DNA of 14,176 nt from positions 1-14,176 of the forward strand of contig JAEDNK010000038.1 in the NCBI GenBank assembly GCA_016302545.1, written 5' to 3'. The notes under the pieces are model-generated. The model did not search any database. It saw only the letters and a list, made by a program, of their open reading frames with translations, and was not told the origin of the DNA. Position numbers and translations under genes: made by a program. The stretch comes from Bacillota bacterium. GTDB taxonomy: Bacteria; Bacillota; Clostridia; Peptostreptococcales; Anaerovoracaceae. Shown here one piece after another: positions 1 through 5,646 of this stretch (positions are counted from its first letter, which is position 1; the number at the start of each line of letters is the position of its first letter).

Positions 1-4
1 TCAT
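1..4 (-). CDS. First codon of the gene downstream of the ECF sigma factor (partial, probable anti-sigma or partner)
   Basis: A minus-strand ATG lies at positions 4-2, 13 nt after the sigma factor stop codon. It is preceded by a purine-rich stretch (ACGAGAG) that could serve as a weak ribosome site. ECF sigma genes are usually followed closely by the gene for their anti-sigma factor or a membrane partner, so this is inferred to be that gene. Only one codon plus one base is inside the window, so the product cannot be identified. Confidence 0.4.
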
Positions 5-17
5 CTCTCGTTTTCAA

Positions 18-563
18 CTAAATCCCCTCCTCGCCCATAAGCTCTCTGACCGCTTTCTTACCGCGGCTGACCAGATTTTCCAGCTGTTTCGGAGTCTTTT
101 TCATAACCCTCGCCGCCTCCTTATAGGAAAGCTCCTCCAGGTACACCAGATGCAGCGCTGTGCGATAGTCCTCTTTTATGCTGTCCAGAGCCTCATACAG
201 CCTTCTGTTTTCCTCGCCTCTGATTATGTGAGACTCCAGCGTATGAAGATCAGCAAGCTCTGCCAGCCTTTCCTCCGGATCCTGTACCGGTCTGATTCTT
301 GACTGCTTTCTCACAAAATCCACCGCCTTGTTTCTGCCCAGGGTGAAGATGTATGTCTTCAGTGATGAGCGGAAGCCGTACCTTTCCGGATTGACTATGA
401 GCTCGACAAAAACATCCTCCGCCAGATCCTCTGCGTCTGCAAGGTTTGCAACATACCTGTATATGAATAAAATAAGCCCCTCTCGATACAAATCGACGAT
501 TTCCCCCAGTGCATCGTCGTCGCCGTCAAGAAAGCGGCGGTAGCTTTGCGCGCCTTTGTCCAT
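18..563 (-). CDS. ECF-type RNA polymerase sigma factor
   Basis: A 181-residue protein with the two-domain layout of extracytoplasmic-function sigma factors. Sigma region 2 covers about residues 17-87, including the core-binding/-10 recognition stretch around DAEDLAEDVFVE and the helix FRSSLKTYIFTLGRNKAVD. Region 4 covers about residues 120-176, with the helix-turn-helix around ELSYKEAARVMKKTPKQLENLVSRGKKAV. Length is typical for the family. The start is ATG at 563 with GGAGGG at 568-573, 4 nt upstream. It is transcribed divergently from the acyltransferase gene and followed 13 nt later by another ATG, consistent with a sigma/anti-sigma pair. A candidate ECF-type promoter (TGAGGG-N16-CGAC) lies just upstream and suggests autoregulation. 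The activating signal and ECF subgroup cannot be told from the sequence. The sigma factor call itself is secure. Confidence 0.93.
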   Translation of the reverse strand: MDKGAQSYRRFLDGDDDALGEIVDLYREGLILFIYRYVANLADAEDLAEDVFVELIVNPERYGFRSSLKTYIFTLGRNKAVDFVRKQSRIRPVQDPEERLAELADLHTLESHIIRGEENRRLYEALDSIKEDYRTALHLVYLEELSYKEAARVMKKTPKQLENLVSRGKKAVRELMGEEGI

Positions 564-594
564 GGTACCCTCCGAACTGCTTGTTCATCTTTTA

Positions 595-620
595 GTCGTT
601 TCTGCGGGCAAAAACCCTCA
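595..620 (-). promoter_or_regulatory. Candidate ECF-type autoregulatory promoter of the sigma factor gene
   Basis: On the minus strand TGAGGG (615-620), directly followed by a run of five T, is separated by exactly 16 nt from CGAC (595-598), which continues as CGACTAAA. This resembles the Bacillus/Clostridium ECF promoter layout TGAAAC-N16-CGTC, where -35 and -10 elements are short and GC-containing. Transcription would begin roughly 7 nt further on, giving a leader of about 25 nt that contains the GGAGGG ribosome site. Seen directly: the motif and spacing. Inferred: recognition by the neighbouring sigma factor. Confidence 0.5.
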
Positions 621-625
621 CCTTA

Positions 626-654
626 AATTTATATTTTTTTACGGGTTCCGTCAA
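626..654 (-). promoter_or_regulatory. Possible housekeeping promoter of the sigma factor gene
   Basis: On the minus strand TTGACG (649-654) is followed after 17 nt by TAAATT (626-631), or after 15 nt by TATAAA (628-633). Both give a plausible but imperfect SigA-type promoter upstream of the ECF candidate. It could supply basal transcription of the sigma gene. The -10 match is only moderate. Confidence 0.35.
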
Positions 655-665
655 CTGCTTTTGCC

Positions 666-694
666 TTGCCAAGGCGTCTCGTAATTGGTATACT
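666..694 (+). promoter_or_regulatory. SigA-type promoter of the acyltransferase gene
   Basis: TTGCCA (666-671) and TATACT (689-694) are separated by exactly 17 nt, and the -10 box is preceded by TGG, an extended -10 element. Transcription should begin near 700, about 44 nt before the ATG at 744. This also shows that the in-frame TTG at 666 cannot be the translation start, since it lies in the -35 box. Confidence 0.75.
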
Positions 695-743
695 TTTGTC
701 AGAACAAGAAAAATATAAAAAAGAGAGAAAAGAGGTCCGCGAA

Positions 744-1979
744 ATGAGCGAAAAGACGACGAAAAAGATTATAAAGAAGCCCAACCCGTTTCTGTATTAT
801 CTGGCCAGCCTGATAATAGCACCTTATCTTAAATTCAAGCTGCATACGTCCTACGACCGTTCCGGTATACGTGATATCGAAACTCCATCCATCGTGGTTT
901 GTCCCCACGTATCCAATATAGACTTTCTGCTGGTGGCTGTAGCTCTGTTTCCTCACCGGCCTACCTTCGTGGTGAGCCAGCACTTCATGACCAAACCCAA
1001 AATTCGCCGTATACTGGAAATCATGCATGTAATTCCTAAGAAAATGTTCTGTCCCGATGTTAAAACCATCCTGAACATCATGCGTGCAAAAGAGTCGGGT
1101 AATATTATAGTCATTTTCCCGGAAGGCCGTCTCAGCTGTTTCGGTCACTCTCTGCAGGTCACCGACGGAACTGCGGAGCTCATAAAAAAGCTTGGTGTCA
1201 GCGTTTACACCATCTGTGAAAACGGTGCTTACAAAACCCTGCCTAAATGGGGCAAAGCCGGCACCCGTCCGGGACGCATCGAAGTCACCAGTGCCAAGCT
1301 TATAGATTCTTCTGACCTTGCCAATATGACTGTGGATGAAATCAATACGGTGCTGGATCAAGCCATTCTTCACGACGAAGATGCCATTTTTACCGATGTG
1401 ACATACAAGTGCAAATCCCCTGCTCTGGGCCTTGACGGAATTCTGTATAAATGTCCTCAGTGCATGTCGGAATTCGAGACCGTCTCAGACGAGCATTCCA
1501 TCACCTGCCGCCGCTGCGGCTTCACAGCGGAGCTTGACGAAAAGTACAGACTGCGCTGCTTGCCTTCGTCCGAAGCAGGAATCGACGCCAAAGGAACTGC
1601 GGTGAAGTGCTTCGAGCGGATAAACGACTGGTTCTTCTGGCAGGAAGCCCTCATCGATCTGGACACTCCTCTGGAAACGGACTGCCTCGTTGGCACCACC
1701 GACACCGACGGATACATGGATATGAAAGCAGGCAAAGGCCATATCACCATGGACCGTGAAAACATTCACTTTGTCGGCACCTGCTGCGGCGAGTCTCTGG
1801 AGTTTACCGAATCTACCTCCGTCATCAAAGGCTTTCCTTCTTCCGTGGGCAGCCACTTCGATATCTACCATAAGAAGCAGCTTTACTATATCATGCCTCA
1901 GCCCGACCCTCGGGTGAGCATTAAATGGGTTGCGTATCTGGATAAGCTGACTAAAGAAAGAAAGGAAGCTGCCGTATAA
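744..1979 (+). CDS. PlsC-type 1-acylglycerol-3-phosphate acyltransferase with C-terminal zinc ribbon and extra domain
   Basis: A 411-residue protein. The N-terminal part (about residues 15-200) is a PlsC/LPLAT acyltransferase: the catalytic HX4D motif is His55-Asp60 (HVSNID) and the FPEGRL glycerol-phosphate/acyl-binding motif is at 125-130. Such enzymes acylate lysophosphatidic acid in membrane phospholipid synthesis. Unusually, this is followed by a four-cysteine zinc ribbon (CPQC 237-240, CRRC 255-258) and about 150 further residues, whose end (GKGHITMDRENIHFVG onwards) resembles a PH/GRAM-like beta fold. Plain PlsC proteins are only 200-250 residues. ATG at 744 is chosen because AGAGG lies 8 nt upstream and the promoter occupies 666-694. 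The gene stands alone on the plus strand, ending in a terminator that overlaps its stop codon. The acyltransferase call is strong. The exact acyl acceptor and the role of the C-terminal part are unknown. Confidence 0.85.
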   Translation: MSEKTTKKIIKKPNPFLYYLASLIIAPYLKFKLHTSYDRSGIRDIETPSIVVCPHVSNIDFLLVAVALFPHRPTFVVSQHFMTKPKIRRILEIMHVIPKKMFCPDVKTILNIMRAKESGNIIVIFPEGRLSCFGHSLQVTDGTAELIKKLGVSVYTICENGAYKTLPKWGKAGTRPGRIEVTSAKLIDSSDLANMTVDEINTVLDQAILHDEDAIFTDVTYKCKSPALGLDGILYKCPQCMSEFETVSDEHSITCRRCGFTAELDEKYRLRCLPSSEAGIDAKGTAVKCFERINDWFFWQEALIDLDTPLETDCLVGTTDTDGYMDMKAGKGHITMDRENIHFVGTCCGESLEFTESTSVIKGFPSSVGSHFDIYHKKQLYYIMPQPDPRVSIKWVAYLDKLTKERKEAAV

Positions 1980-1996
1980 TGGTGCTTCCTTCTTTT
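1957..1996 (+). terminator. Rho-independent terminator shared by two convergent genes
   Basis: GGAAGC (1964-1969) pairs with GCTTCC (1984-1989), extended outwards by A/T pairs and one bulged A to give a stem of about 12 bp, with a 14-nt loop. TTTT follows on the plus strand. The left arm lies in the last acyltransferase codons and the stop codon is in the loop. On the minus strand the same hairpin is followed by TTTCTTTCTTT, so it probably also ends the dynamin-like operon. Confidence 0.7.
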
Positions 1997-2003
1997 AATA
2001 CCT

Positions 2004-3290
2004 TTATTCAGATGCCAGCTCACTTCTCAGCTGCACCAGCTTTCTCACCAGACGATTCAGGTCGTTGATGCGGCGGGCAACCTTGTAGGTGTTTTCCTCC
2101 CGATGCATGAAGATGGCCATCAGTGTGTCCTTAAGTTCGCTGCAGAGCCCGTCAACTGCCGCTCTGAAGCTTTCACGAAGGTCGCGGCTTCCGTCGTCGG
2201 CTGCCTTGCCTCCTCTGAAAAAGTCAACATCGCTGATATTATAGTGATACGCAATTCCGAAAAGCTCCGAAACCTTAGCCGACAGGCGGTTTTTGATATC
2301 GTTCATGTGTGCTTCCAGCATCCCGGCATTGCCCGGGAAGCTTTCCGCAAACTCTGCCGCCTCCGTCTTAATCTTAACGAAGTATTCCTCAATCTGAGCA
2401 AATTTTTCGTCGAATTCGGCATGGGTCATACCCAGAGCCGTTCTGTAAAGGACGATCTGCGAAAGGGCGCTTGCCACTATGTCTCGCATCTTAAGCTTTG
2501 CTGATTCCTCGATAATCTGCTGCACCGTAGTCTGGCAGTCATTAGCGATTGCAGACTTCAGCTCCTCCACCCCTATGTTTTTCTTGGCGCTGACCGGGAA
2601 AATAGCAATGTCCTCTACTCCCATCAGTCCGCAAAGAAGCTTTCTGCAATATGCCAAATAATCTGCAAGATCATCTGAATCTATGGAATCGATTTTATTT
2701 ACGGCAAAATAGAACTTGGAGGCAAACTCCTTGGCGTTCTCCAGAAAGTCGATTTCTATCTGATTGATGGGACTGTCTACGGAAAGCATGAAAATTACAG
2801 CATCGCTTTCCTTTACATATGAATAAGCCGCATCGGAATTTTTCTGATGCACGGAACCCACTCCCGGCGTGTCAACAAAGGTCATGCCGCTCTGAAGAAA
2901 ATCCGACGGACAGTAAAGACGTACTTCGGAAACCCCCAGCCTGTTGTCCTGATTTTCCTGCTCGTTTATGTATGAGGACATCTCATCAAAGCCGATTTCC
3001 TTTATTATACCGTTGTCAAAGTGAACTGACGCGGCCTTTTCACCGTACTCCACCGTAGTCACCACCGCCGTTACAGGCACGATGCCCACGGGCAGAATTT
3101 TGTCGCCGAGGATGGCGTTGACCAAAGTACTCTTGCCTCTCTTGAACTGTCCTATTACGGAAACGGTAATCTTATGGTTTTCCAGCTTGTCTGCCAGCTC
3201 TTCGGCTCTGGCAAGCTCACCCTTGGTAAGCTCGTATTTGCTGAAAAGCTGACAGGTTTCCCTGACAGTATCTAAAATGGAGCCGTTCAT
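2004..3290 (-). CDS. Compact dynamin-family GTPase
   Basis: A 428-residue protein with a dynamin-like GTPase domain over about residues 40-260. The P-loop is GQFKRGKS at 47-54, switch-I region VPVTAVVTT at 71-79, DTPG at 140-143, NKID at 198-201 and a SAKK G5-type motif at 234-237. About 165 mostly helical residues follow, ending in a basic/leucine-rich helix. Bacterial dynamin-like proteins bind and remodel membranes. Many are 600-1200 residues, and here I see no obvious hydrophobic paddle or transmembrane segment, so this is a short version. ATG at 3290 is preferred because AGGTGG lies about 7 nt upstream; a start 12 codons earlier would overlap the ferredoxin gene and has no better ribosome site. 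It is last in a three-gene operon, 2 nt after the ferredoxin-like gene. The substrate membrane is unknown. Confidence 0.85.
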   Translation of the reverse strand: MNGSILDTVRETCQLFSKYELTKGELARAEELADKLENHKITVSVIGQFKRGKSTLVNAILGDKILPVGIVPVTAVVTTVEYGEKAASVHFDNGIIKEIGFDEMSSYINEQENQDNRLGVSEVRLYCPSDFLQSGMTFVDTPGVGSVHQKNSDAAYSYVKESDAVIFMLSVDSPINQIEIDFLENAKEFASKFYFAVNKIDSIDSDDLADYLAYCRKLLCGLMGVEDIAIFPVSAKKNIGVEELKSAIANDCQTTVQQIIEESAKLKMRDIVASALSQIVLYRTALGMTHAEFDEKFAQIEEYFVKIKTEAAEFAESFPGNAGMLEAHMNDIKNRLSAKVSELFGIAYHYNISDVDFFRGGKAADDGSRDLRESFRAAVDGLCSELKDTLMAIFMHREENTYKVARRINDLNRLVRKLVQLRSELASE

Positions 3291-3292
3291 CT

Positions 3293-3757
3293 TCAATCCA
3301 CCTGTTCCTTTCCGTAAAATGCACATTCTCTGCAGCAGGGCTCCTTAGCTCTTTTTTCCTCGTCGCAGAAAAGAGGCTTAAGGATAAGATTTGGGTAAAG
3401 CTTATCTCCAAACAGGGATTTAAGGGCGGCAATTTCACAGAGTGTTCCTATAAACTCCGTATGCTGTCCGGCCTTGACGCTTCTCATGGTCTGTCTGTAA
3501 AGAGCAGGCATATCCCTTCCTTCAAATTCCTCGCTGTATTGGTAGAACTGCTCAAACTCAGGCAGCTCTACAGGATTAAAAAGAGGACAGAAAAGCACGC
3601 AGGCGTTGCATTTATTGCAGCCGTTTTCATCTATCACCGGCTGTTTTTTGCAACTCTCGCCGTCATGTCTTTCCTCCATCTTTACGCACACATATTTGCA
3701 GCCCACCACACATGCGGCGCAGCCGTTACAATTTTTTACTCTGTCTGTTAACTGCAT
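3293..3757 (-). CDS. Small 2[4Fe-4S] ferredoxin-like protein with a cysteine-rich tail
   Basis: A 154-residue protein with two ferredoxin-type cysteine clusters near the N-terminus: C10-x2-C13-x2-C16-x3-C20, and C47-x2-C50-x2-C53-x3-C57 followed by Pro. These should bind two [4Fe-4S] clusters and carry electrons in the cytoplasm. Extra cysteines lie at 24 and 36, and a third group at the C-terminus (C131, C141, C142, C145) could bind another metal or cluster. The middle part (residues 60-130) matches no family I recognise. The start overlaps the amidohydrolase gene by 32 nt. AGGAGG at 3769-3774 sits about 11 nt before the ATG, a long spacing, and no later start keeps the first cluster intact. 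The redox partner is not apparent; the operon neighbours are an amidohydrolase and a dynamin-like GTPase. Confidence 0.8.
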   Translation of the reverse strand: MQLTDRVKNCNGCAACVVGCKYVCVKMEERHDGESCKKQPVIDENGCNKCNACVLFCPLFNPVELPEFEQFYQYSEEFEGRDMPALYRQTMRSVKAGQHTEFIGTLCEIAALKSLFGDKLYPNLILKPLFCDEEKRAKEPCCRECAFYGKEQVD

Positions 3758-4994
3758 TGTTCTCAGAACCTCCTATATTCTGCAGAAGATAATCTAAAGC
3801 AAACTGGGCAGTAAAGGCGCTGCCTCTTTCCAAAGTGCTTTCATCGGGAGCAAAGCCCTCGTGGTGATTGGAGTGAATCATTCCCCGCTTTTCGTTTCGC
3901 GCGCCTACAAAGGCAAAGAAGCCGGGTACTTTTTCCGTATAAAGAGAAAAGTCTTCACCGCTCATTACGCACTCTCTGCTCTTGATGCCCTCCGGTCCGT
4001 AAAGCTTCAGCGCAGCCTGACGGGCGATTTCGTTCAGCTCCTCATCGTCGTTTATGAGGGCCGGATGCATATATGTCATCTCCACCTCCGCCGTGCAGCC
4101 GTAAGCCGCTACGGTATTGGAAACAATATTGGTAATCTCTTCCTTGAGCCTATACTGAAGCTCTTTGGAGAAAGTTCTGATGGTGCCGTCAAGCTCCGTC
4201 TCTCCGCAGATGGTGTTACGCATATTGCCTCCATGAAACTTTCCCACGGTGAGCACCAGCGGATTAAGAGGATTGTTTTCGCGGCTGACAAAGCTCTGGA
4301 GAGCCATTACCGCAGCGGAGGCCGCAACGATTGCGTCGTGTCCCAGATGAGGCGCCGCTCCGTGAGCCTTCTCTCCCATTATTCTGATTATAAAATTGTC
4401 CGTGGATGCCATGCGTTTGCCGCTGTCTACGCAGATATACGGGGCGTCCAAGGTGCCCCAGGTATGCAGTCCGAAAATTGCATCCACATCATCAAGCACC
4501 CCATGGTCTATATAGTACTTGGCTCCGCAGGCCGTTTCTTCTCCCGACTGGAAAATGAGCTTTATCCTGCCCTTTAGCTTATGCCTGATCCTCGGTGAAA
4601 AAAGAATTTTAATTGCTCCCAGAAGCATGGCAATATGGGTGTCATGACCGCAGGCATGCATAATCCCCGGGTTTTCCGAAGAAAAAGAAAGTCCCGTACA
4701 TTCATGTATGGGCAGCGCGTCTATATCTGCTCTCAGCAGAATCGTCCGTCCGGGTCTTCCTGTATCGTACATTGCCACCAGCCCGGGATAATCGCTGAAG
4801 GTGGTTATATCCAGATTTTTAACTCCTGCAGCTTTAGCCAGTCTTTCCAAATCCTTCTTAATCGATGCGGTAGTTGCGAATTCTGTCAGGCTCAGCTCCG
4901 GATGGCTGTGATAATAGCGCCTTCTGTCTACTATGTAATCTCTGTTCTTTTCTGCCATAGATCTGATGGTGTTTTGTCTGGTGCCTTGTTTCAT
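3726..4994 (-). CDS. M20D-type amidohydrolase / peptidase (N-acyl amino acid or hippurate hydrolase-like)
   Basis: A 422-residue zinc-dependent amidohydrolase of the M20 family, close to the group that includes N-acyl-L-amino acid amidohydrolase, hippurate hydrolase and IAA-conjugate hydrolases. HSHPELS lies at 29-35, the metal-binding ACGHDTH at 114-120, SGEE at 150-153 (catalytic base and ligand), GLHTWG at 175-180 and SNHHEGF at 375-381. The dimerisation domain falls about 195-305. Length is normal for the family. Such enzymes release amino acids from acylated or aromatic conjugates in the cytoplasm; the substrate cannot be assigned. The start is ATG at 4994 with AGGAG at 5001-5005. It is the first gene of a three-gene operon with a TTGACA promoter upstream, and its 3' end overlaps the ferredoxin-like gene by 32 nt. 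Confidence 0.9.
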   Translation of the reverse strand: MKQGTRQNTIRSMAEKNRDYIVDRRRYYHSHPELSLTEFATTASIKKDLERLAKAAGVKNLDITTFSDYPGLVAMYDTGRPGRTILLRADIDALPIHECTGLSFSSENPGIMHACGHDTHIAMLLGAIKILFSPRIRHKLKGRIKLIFQSGEETACGAKYYIDHGVLDDVDAIFGLHTWGTLDAPYICVDSGKRMASTDNFIIRIMGEKAHGAAPHLGHDAIVAASAAVMALQSFVSRENNPLNPLVLTVGKFHGGNMRNTICGETELDGTIRTFSKELQYRLKEEITNIVSNTVAAYGCTAEVEMTYMHPALINDDEELNEIARQAALKLYGPEGIKSRECVMSGEDFSLYTEKVPGFFAFVGARNEKRGMIHSNHHEGFAPDESTLERGSAFTAQFALDYLLQNIGGSENNAVNRQSKKL

Positions 4995-5051
4995 TTTTTC
5001 TCTCCTGCGTTGATTATTCTAAGCTTCATGTGTCACCCTATGTATAACAAT

Positions 5052-5081
5052 AATCTACTAGAAATCTACCTCATCTGTCAA
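5052..5081 (-). promoter_or_regulatory. SigA-type promoter of the amidohydrolase operon
   Basis: On the minus strand a perfect -35 box TTGACA (5076-5081) is followed after 18 nt by TAGATT (5052-5057), a 4/6 match to the -10 consensus. It lies about 58 nt upstream of the ATG at 4994 and downstream of the tRNA terminator, so the amidohydrolase-ferredoxin-dynamin operon probably has its own promoter. Confidence 0.55.
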
Positions 5082-5127
5082 GGGCTAATCACCGGAATGG
5101 CTGACGTAGCACTAACACAGCATCTCT

Positions 5128-5165
5128 AAAAAAGAAAAGCCCTGAAATCTTCAAAATTCCAAGGC
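5128..5165 (-). terminator. Rho-independent terminator of the tRNA operon
   Basis: On the minus strand a 9-bp stem (GCCTTGGAA with TTTCAGGGC, including two G-U pairs; arms 5157-5165 and 5139-5147) has a 9-nt loop and is followed directly by TTTTCTTTTTT (5128-5138). It begins about 10 nt after the CCA end of tRNA-fMet. Confidence 0.8.
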
Positions 5166-5174
5166 GTGTATTCA

Positions 5175-5250
<76 letters not shown>

Positions 5251-5259
5251 ATATCAATT

Positions 5260-5278
5260 TACATATATATTATATGTA
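5260..5278. repeat. AT-rich perfect inverted repeat between tRNA-Leu and tRNA-fMet
   Basis: TACATATA-TAT-TATATGTA forms a perfect 8-bp inverted repeat with a 3-nt loop. It contains a minus-strand TATAAT (5269-5274), 19 nt before the 5' end of tRNA-fMet. It may be a processing hairpin in the tRNA precursor or part of a weak internal promoter, but no good -35 box is seen. Confidence 0.5.
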
Positions 5279-5321
5279 TAAAAATAGGGCTTATGCCCAA
5301 AACTTCCTGCCAAAGCTATGA

Positions 5322-5410
5322 TGGTGCCGGAGACCGGGGTCGAACCGGTACGATCGGTAAGGATCGCAGGATTTTAAGTCCTGTGCGTCTGCCAATTCCG
5401 CCACTCCGGC
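5322..5410 (-). tRNA. tRNA-Leu (anticodon TAA)
   Basis: An 89-nt class II tRNA with encoded CCA at 5324-5322. The acceptor stem is GCCGGAG/CTCCGGC with discriminator A, the anticodon loop is CTTAAAA, and a long variable arm (CGATC paired with GATCG) is present as expected for leucine. It is second in the operon. Confidence 0.95.
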
Positions 5411-5433
5411 ATTCTTTGGGTCTGATTAAATTT

Positions 5434-5508
5434 TGGCTCCGGGGGAGGGGCTCGAACCCTCGACCTTGCGGTTAACAGCCGCCTGCTCCACCATTGAGCT
5501 ACCCCGGA
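5434..5508 (-). tRNA. tRNA-Asn (anticodon GTT)
   Basis: A 75-nt tRNA with encoded CCA at 5436-5434. The acceptor stem is TCCGGGG/CCCCGGA with discriminator G, and the anticodon loop is CTGTTAA. It is the first tRNA after the strong promoter at 5551-5579. Confidence 0.95.
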
Positions 5509-5550
5509 ATACCTTATCCTTCGGTCTTTTCATTGCCGACAACAATAAAG

Positions 5551-5579
5551 ATTATAACCTAAGAGGGGATTTGTGTCAA
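5551..5579 (-). promoter_or_regulatory. Perfect consensus promoter of the tRNA operon
   Basis: On the minus strand TTGACA (5574-5579) and TATAAT (5551-5556) are separated by exactly 17 nt, a full match to the housekeeping consensus. The start would be near 5544, giving a leader of about 35 nt before tRNA-Asn. The -35 box falls in the loop of an inverted repeat. Confidence 0.9.
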
Positions 5580-5587
5580 CCCCTCTT
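5561..5587. repeat. Perfect 8-bp inverted repeat around the tRNA promoter -35 box
   Basis: AAGAGGGG (5561-5568) and CCCCTCTT (5580-5587) are perfect reverse complements separated by 11 nt. The spacer holds the -35 box and one arm lies within the -35/-10 spacer. As RNA from the upstream operon it would form a stable hairpin 60 nt after the TPR stop codon, but no U-tract follows. It may be an operator, an atypical terminator, or both. Confidence 0.6.
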
Positions 5588-5646
5588 TCGCATTATTTTC
5601 TATTTTTTTACCCAAAATTTTATAGAATTATGCATCCGGAGGAAAG

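Noticed and set aside
666..743. N-terminal extension of the acyltransferase from TTG at 666
   Set aside because: The TTG is part of the -35 box, the promoter -10 box lies within the extension, and a ribosome site precedes the ATG at 744.
3861..4577. A plus-strand open frame of 238 codons
   Set aside because: It lies opposite the amidohydrolase gene, whose metal-binding motifs are intact; there is no independent support for coding.
2004..4994. A phage-defence operon built on the dynamin-like GTPase
   Set aside because: No nuclease, sensor or toxin domain accompanies it; the partners are metabolic or redox proteins, and no mobile-element context is visible.
5287..5298. Rho-independent terminator between tRNA-Leu and tRNA-fMet
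   Set aside because: The stem is only 4 bp and the T-run is interrupted, too weak to call as a terminator; kept only as part of a finding.
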